Part shown: piece by piece, positions 19,476-26,878 of the stretch | Numbering within the stretch: position 1 is the stretch's first letter | Layout: the number at the start of each line of letters is the position of its first letter | DNA from: Planctomycetota bacterium | GTDB lineage: Bacteria > Planctomycetota > Planctomycetia > Pirellulales > Pirellulaceae | Direction of reading: 5' to 3' | Assembly (NCBI GenBank): GCA_024276655.1 | Contig: JAJRWU010000122.1 | Location: 1-53,799 of the forward strand | DNA: 53,799 nucleotides | Translations under genes and position numbers: made by a program | Notes under the pieces: model-generated | Databases searched by the model: none | What the model was told of the DNA's origin: nothing | The model's input: the letters and a program-made list of their open reading frames with translations, nothing else

Positions 19476-19694
19476 ATGAAAACACGCTCGTTAAAAGAAC
19501 ACTTGCAACACCTTCACGACGCCCAACGCCGCCGCTTGGAGCGTCTTGAATCGCGTTACGCCCAGTTGGACACGGCGCTCGACGAAGCGGAATCGCTGAT
19601 GGCGACGTTTTCCTACGCCCCCGACCTGAGTACTTCCGCCGCGAACGTCGCGGAAACCGACCGGTCCACGGGCGGACCGCGCAAGCCTCGCTGA
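19476..19694 (+). CDS. Small coiled-coil protein of unknown function
   Basis: A 72-residue product from the ATG at 19476 (an upstream start at 19452 adds eight residues). Residues about 5-45 are strongly helical and charged (HLQHLHDAQRRRLERLESRY, then LDTALDEAESLMATF), suggesting a coiled coil; the tail is Ser/Thr/Ala-rich and likely disordered. No family is recognised. It lies between thiE and lipA on the same strand. The codon use fits a real gene but this rests on composition alone. Confidence 0.5.
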   Translation: MKTRSLKEHLQHLHDAQRRRLERLESRYAQLDTALDEAESLMATFSYAPDLSTSAANVAETDRSTGGPRKPR

Positions 19695-19883
19695 CGGCGC
19701 AAGCTTCGGGACGCTTGGCGGTGGGGGCAAATTTTACTTCTATAGCGTTAGACACAATAAAAGCTGGCAGGCGCCCGAAAGCTGACCGGAAAGCTGATCA
19801 TAACGATTTGATCGTCCGGTTCCCAGCGCCGCTCGGCCGACCTTCTCCCACCTACGCCGTCATGGTAAATTCGGAATCTGATA

Positions 19884-20840
19884 ATGCCACTCCAAATACT
19901 TGGCCCCGAAAGCATGAAGCTGGTGTCTGCCGAACTACCGATTCTTACCGATCTGCCGCCCGCCGAAGCTGCGCCCGCGCCGCGCTTGCCCCGCTGGCTC
20001 AAACGCCAGGCGCCGCTGGGCAACGCCGGGCATTTTACGTCGCGTCTGATCGACGAACTCCAACTGGAAACCGTCTGCGATTCCGCCAAGTGCCCTAACC
20101 GAATGGAGTGCTACTCCCAGAAAACCGCCACCTTCATGATTCTGGGAAACGTCTGCACACGGCCTTGTGGATTCTGCTCCGTACCGCGAGGACGCCCCGA
20201 GCCGGCGCTTGCCGATGAGCCGCAGCGCGTGGCGGAAGCCGCTTTTCGCTTGGGTTTGAAGCACGTCGTGATCACGTCCGTCACCCGCGACGACCTGCCA
20301 GACGGCGGCGGCGAGCACTTTTATCAGTGCGTGCTCGCGGTGCGTGAAAAAACCGGCGCCCAAGTGGAAGTGCTCACTCCCGATTTTCTCGGTCAGGAAC
20401 AAGGCTTGCTGCGCGTGGTGGAGGCCGCGCCGGAAGTGTTCAACCACAACACCGAAACCGTTCCCCGGCTGTATCGGCGCGTTCGCGGGCCGAAATCAGA
20501 TTTCCGCTGGACATTGGAACTACTGCGGCGTGTGAAGGCGTTGAATCCCTCGATCCTGACCAAAAGCGGTCTGATGTTGGGCTTGGGAGAAAGCCACGAG
20601 GAATTGCTCGATGTGTTGGCCGACCTGCTCGACGCCGGCTGCGATTTCCTCACGCTCGGCCAGTATTTGCAGCCGGGCGCAAAGTACATGCCGGTGGTGC
20701 GTTATTTACCACCGGCGGAATTCGAGGCCTTGGGTCGAAAGGCGAAACAAATGGGCTTCCGGCAAGTGGCCAGCGGTCCTTTTGTGCGGTCCAGCTACCA
20801 CGCTCGAGAAATGGCGGCGCCGTCGGAACCGAAATCGTGA
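19884..20840 (+). CDS. lipA: Lipoyl synthase
   Basis: LipA is a radical SAM enzyme that inserts two sulfurs into octanoyl-carrier domains of 2-oxoacid dehydrogenases and GcvH. The 318-residue product carries the auxiliary-cluster set CDSAKCPNRMEC, the radical SAM set CTRPCGFC, and further signatures HVVITSVTRDDLPDGGGEHF, VEVLTPDF, FNHNTETVPRLY, TKSGLMLGLGE and a C-terminal serine near VRSSYHA that ligates the auxiliary cluster in the family. Two starts are possible, ATG at 19884 and ATG at 19914; both lie well before the first conserved segment. The partner lipB is not in the window. Confidence 0.96.
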   Translation: MPLQILGPESMKLVSAELPILTDLPPAEAAPAPRLPRWLKRQAPLGNAGHFTSRLIDELQLETVCDSAKCPNRMECYSQKTATFMILGNVCTRPCGFCSVPRGRPEPALADEPQRVAEAAFRLGLKHVVITSVTRDDLPDGGGEHFYQCVLAVREKTGAQVEVLTPDFLGQEQGLLRVVEAAPEVFNHNTETVPRLYRRVRGPKSDFRWTLELLRRVKALNPSILTKSGLMLGLGESHEELLDVLADLLDAGCDFLTLGQYLQPGAKYMPVVRYLPPAEFEALGRKAKQMGFRQVASGPFVRSSYHAREMAAPSEPKS

Positions 20841-21090
20841 CATTTTCTGTTTGACGCGCCACGATTCATGACCTAAATACTCTTAGAAGCTTACTGCGCA
20901 CTGACTGCGGGGTGATGCTTTCCGCGGGGCGATGCTTTCGCCGGTGGTTTCTCATCTCGTCTTATCTCATGTCATTTGCGGCGAGGCGCCCGTTTGGGGC
21001 GTCATGGTTCCCTCCGCAAACTTTCATAGCGTCGGCTTCCGCTTGCTCCGGTGAGAGCCTTGCGGTCATTTCCTTAAGAGGCGCCTTCCC

Positions 21091-21567
21091 ATGAATGTTG
21101 GTTTGCAGCCGATGATCGATCCGTTGCCACGCTCCGACCGAACGGCGGCTGACAACGGCAGTGCGGCGGACGCCGTCATTTGCACGTTGCAAAGATCGTC
21201 CAAGCCGGGAGCCGGAGCGGGGGAGCGCCGCCGCGATGCGCGTTATGCTTTCCCGCACCCTATCCATCTGACGCCCCTCGACGACAACGGCCAGCCCAAC
21301 GCCGCCGCATCGTTGATCGTGATGGGGCGCCAAATTTCTGAACGCGGTCTGGATTTCTATCACGCAGCGCCGCTGTACGAGAAAAAAGTGATTGCCAGCT
21401 TCAAACAAGCGGGCGTCTGGCTCAGCTTTTTGCTGGAGTTGCAATGGTGCCGCTTTCATTCCAGCGGTTGGTGCGAGAACGGCGGCCGATTCTTGCATTC
21501 GGTCGAGACGCCCCTCGATTGCCTGGCCCCGCAATACGACTTCAACTCGTTGCTGGAAACGAGTTAG
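21091..21567 (+). CDS. PilZ-like domain protein
   Basis: A 158-residue soluble protein. ERRRDARYAFPHPIHLTPLD near residue 48 resembles the RxxxR entry of PilZ domains, and GRQISERGLDFYH about 30 residues later resembles the second motif [D/N]xSxxG, although Gln stands where Asp/Asn is usual. PilZ domains bind cyclic di-GMP and act as output modules for motility or exopolysaccharide. The N-terminal 45 residues are low-complexity. It stands alone after lipA with a 250-bp gap in which nothing was recognised. The assignment is by motif only; a degenerate non-binding PilZ is possible. Confidence 0.6.
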   Translation: MNVGLQPMIDPLPRSDRTAADNGSAADAVICTLQRSSKPGAGAGERRRDARYAFPHPIHLTPLDDNGQPNAAASLIVMGRQISERGLDFYHAAPLYEKKVIASFKQAGVWLSFLLELQWCRFHSSGWCENGGRFLHSVETPLDCLAPQYDFNSLLETS

Positions 21568-21601
21568 CAACAGCCCCGAAATAAGCTCCCGATTGCAGCT
21601 C

Positions 21602-21637
21602 AAAAAAGCTCGGCGTTTCGAAAATACCGGGCTTTTT
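21602..21637. terminator. Bidirectional rho-independent terminator
   Basis: AAAAAAGCTCGG and CCGGGCTTTTT pair around a TTTCGAAAA centre, with one mismatch in the stem. It lies between the convergent PilZ-like gene and the VWA gene and could stop both. It is a diverged version of the terminators at 47162 and 52071. Confidence 0.8.
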
Positions 21638-21698
21638 GGCGAGCGGCAGAAAATAATTTACCCGCACGCGCCGGGAGTCAGTGAGTTTTTTTTGGGGG

Positions 21699-21714
21699 TC
21701 CCGCCTGCGCGGGA
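21699..21714. repeat. Short TCCCGC-GCGGGA palindrome
   Basis: TCCCGCCTGCGCGGGA followed by ATGAC resembles a widespread short bacterial intergenic palindrome. It lies between the terminator and the end of the VWA gene. The rest of 21568-21882 holds nothing else recognisable. Confidence 0.4.
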
Positions 21715-21882
21715 ATGACCGTTTTCTGATTCACTCGCTTGCGCTTCGTGCTTGTATTAGGTAGATTTTCATCTGCCGCTCGCCTTGATTCGGGACTGTT
21801 GCTTCGCAACGACTGTGAATCTATCCTGCCGGGCCGCCCGATTTCGATAGCAAGGTTCGCTGCCTATGAACTACGAGGCTGA

Positions 21883-24468
21883 CTACTTGGACAGGTTGCG
21901 TGCTTTGCGAATCAGGTCGAGAAATTCGCGCCGGTAGCCGCCGGCATCTTCGCCGATGGCGTTCATGGCGTAGCTCTCCACGGCCGACCAGCTCGCCGAA
22001 CCGGCGTACTTGGAGCCTCGCAACAACATGCCGAAAGCGGCCACGGAGGTCGCGAAGCGGAAGTCTTGCGAAGCGGCGCTGAAGCTGGCGTCGTTATCTT
22101 GCAATGTCTTTTCCAACAGTTGGCTGACTTGCCCCGCGGGCTGTTTGTAACGCAGCTTGACGGTTAAAAGCTCTCCCGATTCAGCCGCTGCGGTCAGTTC
22201 GCTTTTGGGCGCCGGTTCGGGCGGCTTCTGGTACTTCAAGCCCGCCGGAACCGCCGCATTCCCCGCGCCGACGGGAACCAGTTCAAACAACGCCGTGACA
22301 GTATGCCCGGCGCCGATTTCACCGGCGTCTTTTTTGTCATCGGCAAAATCCTCGGCGGCCAGCGCCCGGTTTTCGTAGCCAATCAAACGATAAGACGATA
22401 TCTCGCGAGGATTGAATTCGATCTGGATTTTGACATCCTTGGCAATCGTGACCAAACTGCCGGTCATCTGCTCGACCAACACTTTGTAGGCCTCCCGCGT
22501 GCTATCAATATAGGCGTATATGCCGTTGCCCTTATCGGCGATCTTTTCCATTTTGGCGTCCTTGAGGTTGCCGGTTCCAAAACCAAGCACGGTCAGGAAG
22601 ACGCCGCTGGCGGCTTTTTCCTCGATCAATTGCACGAGGTCGTTGTCGCTGGTGAGGCCCACGTTGAGGTCGCCGTCGGTGGCCAGAATGACGCGGTTCG
22701 CGCCTCCCTCCACGAAGTGTTGCACGGCGACGTCGTACGCCAGTTGGATGCCGGCGCCGCCGTTGGTCGAACCGCCCGCCGCCATGTTATCGATCGCGCG
22801 GCGAATGATGTCTTTTTTATCGCCGGAGGTTGAAGGCAGCACCAAGCCGGCGTTTCCGGCATACGTGACAATCGCCACACGGTCGTCTTCGCCCATCTGC
22901 TCGACCAACATTTTCATGCCCTGTTTGACCAACGGCAGTTTGTCGGCGTCGCGCATCGAACCCGACACATCTAATAGAAACACGATGTTGCTGGCGCCGC
23001 GTTCGCTGCGATCGATCTCCTTGCCCTTGAGCCCCACTCGCAACAACCGATGCCCCGGTTGCCAGGGACAGTCCGCCATTTCCAAATTCACTGAGAAAGG
23101 ATGCTCGCCCCTCGGCGCGGGGTAATCGTAATGGAAGTAGTTGATCAACTCCTCGATGCGCACCGCCGCGGCGGGCGGGTGTTGGTTTTGTGTCAAAAAA
23201 CGGCGGACATTCGCATACGAAGCGGTGTCGACATCGATCGAGAACGTCGACAGCGGTTGCGTCTGCACCGCCTGAAACGTGTTCTCGATGATGGGCGCGT
23301 ATTGTTCGTTGGAGGGCGCGATGTCGTCGTATGGAATACTCGATGATTCGACCGTAGCTAATTCGTCTCGGAAAGCGCTCGCCTGCCCCATCGTCGCCGC
23401 TTCAGCAGCCAACTGACGTGACAACTTTTTGTTCAGGTCTTTTTCTTCTGGCAATAATGATTCAAATTGCGTTTCGCCAGCCTGGCCCGTCGAAATGTTG
23501 GGCCTGACGATTTTCCCATTTTTTACTTTGAGTCCAGACGCTGCGTTGGACAAACCTCGCGTTTCTTTCAACTGAGGTGTTGCAGCCGGAGCGTCGAACT
23601 TGCCAAGCTCCTCTTCCAACGATTTCCCCGGATTCAGAGACAAACCTCGCGAGCCTTCCAGCAGAGGCGTTGTAGCCGGCGCATCGCTCGCGGGCACATT
23701 CTTTTCCGCATCCTTCGTATAAGCGGGCGCGGCGGTGAGTGGTCTGCCACTAGCACGGTTTCCAAATTCATCTGCTTGGGCGTTCGACGCAGGTTGGTTT
23801 GAACGCCCGCCATCAAACTTCTTGTCCCTCGACATACTTCTCCCGGCAACCCTTCCGCTGTAGTTTGCCGACGGCGGCTCGTCAAGTAGTTCTTGGAGGC
23901 TATCAAAGTCTGCACTGACGGCATCGGGTTTCTCATTAGATTCCGACGGCGGTATGGACGTTACCAAGTCGCCGACCGGATACGCCGGCGCGGTGTGCAA
24001 CTCTTCTTGTTCTTCAGACGCCGGTTCCGTTGATGCTGATTCCGCATCACTAGAGGTCAGCCAATCTCCACTCGAATAACTGACAATCCCTTGGTCGGTT
24101 GGCCAGAGAAATGAAAACGCCAGCGGGCCGAGCAGCACGAACAGGCAGACCGCCACGGCCAAAGCCAGCAAAGGACGAAGCGAACGTTCTGGTTGCGGTT
24201 TGTTGATCGTGGGCATGGCTTCTCGCTCCTTCTTCTGCAAGTGTTCCTCCACCGCCCCGCGCAGTGTTGCACTGGGGGCGACCGCTTGATTGCTGTTTTT
24301 GAGTAGGCCGGCGGCGCGACGCGTCTGTTCGACAAACTGCTGGTCTTCCGGAGACCGGCTCAGTTCCGCTTCCGTAATGGCTCGCTCCCGCTCGTCAAGC
24401 TGATCAAGAGCGTAAGCCGTCAGCCGAGCTTGATATTCTTCATCGCGAGATGGGTGTTGATTATTCAT
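21883..24468 (-). CDS. VWA domain protein with anti-sigma-like N-terminus (YfbK-type)
   Basis: An 861-residue single-pass membrane protein. Residues 1-75 (RLTAYALDQLDERERAITEA) resemble the cytosolic zinc-free anti-sigma-like domain of planctomycete regulators; a membrane segment follows near 94-118 (LLALAVAVCLFVLLGPLAFS). A long low-complexity linker with repeated APATTP/APAATP and RGLS motifs leads to the YfbK-type N-domain (FSIDVDTASYANVRRFL) and a von Willebrand A domain from about 490, whose MIDAS residues are DVSGSM, GGSTNGG and LATDGDLNVG. The C-terminal YfbK (DUF3520-like) domain follows. It lies downstream of an ECF sigma factor gene on the same strand, so it may bind that sigma factor inside and a ligand outside. 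Ligand and trigger are unknown. Confidence 0.88.
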   Translation of the reverse strand: MNNQHPSRDEEYQARLTAYALDQLDERERAITEAELSRSPEDQQFVEQTRRAAGLLKNSNQAVAPSATLRGAVEEHLQKKEREAMPTINKPQPERSLRPLLALAVAVCLFVLLGPLAFSFLWPTDQGIVSYSSGDWLTSSDAESASTEPASEEQEELHTAPAYPVGDLVTSIPPSESNEKPDAVSADFDSLQELLDEPPSANYSGRVAGRSMSRDKKFDGGRSNQPASNAQADEFGNRASGRPLTAAPAYTKDAEKNVPASDAPATTPLLEGSRGLSLNPGKSLEEELGKFDAPAATPQLKETRGLSNAASGLKVKNGKIVRPNISTGQAGETQFESLLPEEKDLNKKLSRQLAAEAATMGQASAFRDELATVESSSIPYDDIAPSNEQYAPIIENTFQAVQTQPLSTFSIDVDTASYANVRRFLTQNQHPPAAAVRIEELINYFHYDYPAPRGEHPFSVNLEMADCPWQPGHRLLRVGLKGKEIDRSERGASNIVFLLDVSGSMRDADKLPLVKQGMKMLVEQMGEDDRVAIVTYAGNAGLVLPSTSGDKKDIIRRAIDNMAAGGSTNGGAGIQLAYDVAVQHFVEGGANRVILATDGDLNVGLTSDNDLVQLIEEKAASGVFLTVLGFGTGNLKDAKMEKIADKGNGIYAYIDSTREAYKVLVEQMTGSLVTIAKDVKIQIEFNPREISSYRLIGYENRALAAEDFADDKKDAGEIGAGHTVTALFELVPVGAGNAAVPAGLKYQKPPEPAPKSELTAAAESGELLTVKLRYKQPAGQVSQLLEKTLQDNDASFSAASQDFRFATSVAAFGMLLRGSKYAGSASWSAVESYAMNAIGEDAGGYRREFLDLIRKARNLSK

Positions 24469-24519
24469 GGATATATAACTTCGTTCATGGAACTATCGGA
24501 AGTTCATCAAGAGATTTTT

Positions 24520-24768
24520 GCCACAGAGGTCGCAGAGTTCACCGAGAAAATGAGCGACGAACGCATCTCTCTGTAAAGCTATACTTCTCATGGCTACCAG
24601 TGGCTCGTTTAACGATAGGTTTGGACCGTTCTACTTGACCAATAGTCCGAGGAATAAACCACAGAGCACCGAGACCACAGAGTTTGATTCGTTTGACATG
24701 GCCTTCAATTCATGAAACGCCAGCCTCCTCTTCCTTCTCTGTGCTCTCGGTGTCCTCTGTGGTTAAAG
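24520..24768. repeat. CCACAGAG-type periodic repeats, one pair as an inverted repeat
   Basis: One block at 24520-24550 reads CCACAGAGGTCGCAGAGTTC followed by ACCGAGAAAA. A second at 24657-24681 (ACCACAGAGCACCGAGACCA and following bases) faces its reverse complement at 24736-24768 (CTCTGTGCTCTCGGTGTCCT, then CTGTGGTT). Each is built of 9-11-bp units. They fill the 312-bp gap between the sigma factor and VWA genes, where a hairpin could affect read-through. Confidence 0.8.
24580..24614. repeat. Half copy of the dispersed long palindrome
   Basis: Thirty of 35 bases match the reverse complement of the right outer arm of copy 4 (52000-52036), beginning TATACTTC and ending GGCTCGTTTAACG. The central arms and the opposite half are absent, so this is a truncated or decayed copy. 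Confidence 0.7.
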
Positions 24769-24780
24769 TATTTTTTCGCT

Positions 24781-25422
24781 TTACCGCAGGGCGTCGGTTT
24801 GCCGGATTGTTTCGCTGGAGACGGAGAGCCAACGCCGCAGGCGGGCGTCGGTTCGCAAGGTTTTGAGCGCACGATGCATCAGCACCCGCACGTTCGCCTC
24901 GCTGCGTTCGCAAACGTCGCTGATTTCGCGGTAGCTCATGCCGGCTTGCCAAAGCCTCAGGACATCGCGTTGGCTTTCGGGCAGCTCCGCCACGACCGCC
25001 GCGATATGCTGGTGTAAATCTTGCTCTTCGGCCGTTTGCGCGGGGTCGGGCTCATGGCCGACAAAAGCGCCGACAAAAGCAACGTCGCCGGTTTCGAGTG
25101 ATTCGGTGTTTTTTCGCCGCAGCAAATCAAACGCCCTGTTGCGGCAAACGGCGTACAGCCAAGCACGCTCCTTGCCGCCCAACGCTGCTTGATTTTGGCC
25201 GCAGAGTTTGAGAAACGCATGCTGCACGACATCGCGTGCGGGTTCGATATCGCCCAGAATCCGGCCGACGTAGCCCGTCAACAGCGTTTCGTAATGTTCG
25301 AGCGTCGCCAAAATCCAATCCCGATGGCGGGAATCTGGACGGCTATTCCGCTCGCTGTTGTTCTGGTGGTGGTTGCTTTTTTCGGCCGGCATATGCTTCG
25401 CCTGTTTTGCGTTCCCTGACAA
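24781..25422 (-). CDS. ECF-type RNA polymerase sigma factor
   Basis: A 213-residue sigma-70 family factor with only regions 2 and 4. Region 2 lies near 45-115 (ARDVVQHAFLKLCGQ and ERAWLYAVCRNRAFDLLRRK, the -10 recognition helix), region 4 near 140-200 (ELPESQRDVLRLWQAGMSYR, EISDVCERSEANVRVLMHRA, the -35 recognition helix-turn-helix). The first 35 residues are polar and probably an extension; an in-frame ATG at residue 11 (25392) is an alternative start. The downstream VWA membrane protein with an anti-sigma-like N-terminus suggests control of this factor. Its targets cannot be read from the window. Confidence 0.92.
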   Translation of the reverse strand: MSGNAKQAKHMPAEKSNHHQNNSERNSRPDSRHRDWILATLEHYETLLTGYVGRILGDIEPARDVVQHAFLKLCGQNQAALGGKERAWLYAVCRNRAFDLLRRKNTESLETGDVAFVGAFVGHEPDPAQTAEEQDLHQHIAAVVAELPESQRDVLRLWQAGMSYREISDVCERSEANVRVLMHRALKTLRTDARLRRWLSVSSETIRQTDALR

Positions 25423-25487
25423 TAGAACGTATCAGCGGAGGTTTTGTTACAAATTTACAAAAAAAGGGGTTCTTCAATTTCGCCTCC

Positions 25488-25755
25488 TCACCAGAATCTG
25501 TGGGTGAATTCTGGTTCGGGGAGGGTTTCGAGGTTGTGATAGAGGCTGATTTCAATGGCTTGGTAGGCGCGGAAGCCGTATGATTTCCTGGCGGTCAGTT
25601 TTACTTTGTTGTTGAATTCCTCGATAACGCCCCTTTGGCGCGAAACCAGCTGAGAAGCAGTGCTCGAAGATTGCGTAACGTGCGGGCGACTTTTTTCATC
25701 GGTTCGAATTGGCTTCGCATCGTTCGCGTACACCACTGGCCGAAGAAGTTCCGCG
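25488..25755 (-). pseudogene. Remnant of an ISL3-type transposase C-terminus, frameshifted
   Basis: Two minus-strand frames together give the C-terminal part of an ISL3-family (IS204/IS1001/IS1165) DDE transposase. One frame reads QWCTRTMRSQFEPMKKVART then RNLRALLLSWFRAKG; after a small deletion the other frame continues VIEEFNNKVKLTARKSYGFR and ends LPEPEFTHRFW and a stop. The family normally has RAKG followed by a short serine/glycine segment and VEGFNNK, so roughly ten bases are missing. Upstream the frame has further stops. The gene is dead and no terminal inverted repeats were located. Confidence 0.8.
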
Positions 25756-25875
25756 TGACGACCGACTCGAATCATTCGCTGCCAGACGCGGAAAACGTGC
25801 TGAATCGCGAGTTTGAGCAAGCAGTATGGATAAGCTCGCCCGGCCGCAGCCCCGTTTTAGGCAACGTAAGCATCG

Positions 25876-25990
25876 AGCGGAAAATTAGTGTCGTAGCCAT
25901 GCTCGCCAGAGCGTGGGATGGTTCACCGCTCACCCACCGTCTGGCGACGATGGCTACACAAATGCGACCGTTATTTATCGAGCGGTGCTA
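25876..25990. repeat. Imperfect inverted repeat (GTAGCCAT-type)
   Basis: GTCGTAGCCATGCTCGCCAG near 25890-25909 faces CTGGCGACGATGGCTACAC near 25940-25960 as an imperfect inverted repeat, and CGAGCGG near 25877 recurs at 25978. The right end supplies the stop codon that closes the integrase-like ORF, so the element appears inserted into it. Confidence 0.6.
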
Positions 25991-26353
25991 AAGTGAATCG
26001 CGAAGGACCGAATCGGCGGCCATTTCGATGTCGCGCAAATATCTAGTGAACTTGCTTGCTGAAATGTCGGTCGCGGCGCCGATGCCTTCCTGTTTGGCAA
26101 CGTTGACAAGGTGCTGCGTCACCGACGCGTAACGTTTGACGGTTCCCAGAGACGACGCCAGAACGTGCTCGTGATGGTCGATAAACTCCTCACCGAGATC
26201 GGCGACTGAGGTCGTCGGCTTTGCCGGTTCGGTGGAACTTCGACGGTGGGGACTAGCCGCGTAAGAGAATCTTGGCTGGCGTGTCGCCCTTGCCCCAATT
26301 TCATCAGGCCGCTCAATCTTTTTGCGGTCATCAATAACCCTCCCATGCACCAC
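25988..26353 (-). pseudogene. Truncated tyrosine-recombinase-like integrase N-terminus
   Basis: The 121-residue ORF contains a segment from about residue 55 (EFIDHHEHVLASSLGTVKRY, TQHLVNVAKQEG, TRYLRDIE) that resembles the SAM-like, DNA-arm-binding N-terminal domain of phage-type integrases. No catalytic domain (R, H-x-x-R, Y) follows; the frame stops in the inverted repeat at 25876-25990. It lies 87 bp from the 3' end of tRNA-Ser on the same strand, the usual position for an integrase that used the tRNA as attachment site. Assignment is moderate because only the weakly conserved domain remains. Confidence 0.5.
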
Positions 26354-26440
26354 TTATGCACCAGGGCGGGTTTTGACCGCGCATCAAAAACGCCAAACTG
26401 TTTCAGTTAAACAGCTTAGCGTTAAGGAACAACAAAAAAG

Positions 26441-26529
26441 CGGAGAGGACAGGATTTGAACCTGCGGACCAGTATGACCCGGTCACCGATTTAGCAAACC
26501 GGCGCTTTCGACCACTCAGCCACCTCTCC
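26441..26529 (-). tRNA. tRNA-Ser, anticodon GCU
   Basis: On the minus strand a 7-bp acceptor stem (GGAGAGG with CCTCTCC) encloses a D arm, an anticodon stem CCGGT/ATCGG with loop TTGCTAA (anticodon GCT), a long variable arm with GACC/GGTC pairing typical of type II tRNAs, and a T arm with GGTTCAAATCC. The discriminator base is G at 26441; CCA is not encoded. It reads AGC/AGU serine codons. Its 3' end faces the integrase fragment. Confidence 0.97.
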
Positions 26530-26878
26530 AATGGTGTTTTTTGCGCGTATTCACCCTTTGACGCGTGTTCGATATTTTCCGTACTCTACTACCTTTTGCA
26601 TTGCCGGTACAGCCGTAGTAACGTTGCGATTGGATGTCGGGGGCGACGCGATCGGTAAGTCTAATCAATCGAAACGTTCCCGCAAAGCGCAAATGGGTCC
26701 TGCCTAAACAACCGAATAACCCAACAACACGAACCATCCGAAATACGGCTCGTTTTCCGGCATGTGGCGGCGCGCGGGCTGTCGTTGGTACAATGTTTTT
26801 TTGTTGCGCCGCGTTTGGCTTTTGTTGGCGCCGTCCATGAACACCTGAACTAAGTTATCCTCGTCCTGAGAGCAAAAA
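26530..26878. other. Intergenic region upstream of the esterase gene
   Basis: No credible ORF or repeat was found here. It must contain the promoters of the minus-strand tRNA gene and of the plus-strand esterase gene, which diverge, but no clear -35/-10 pair stands out. Confidence 0.4.
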
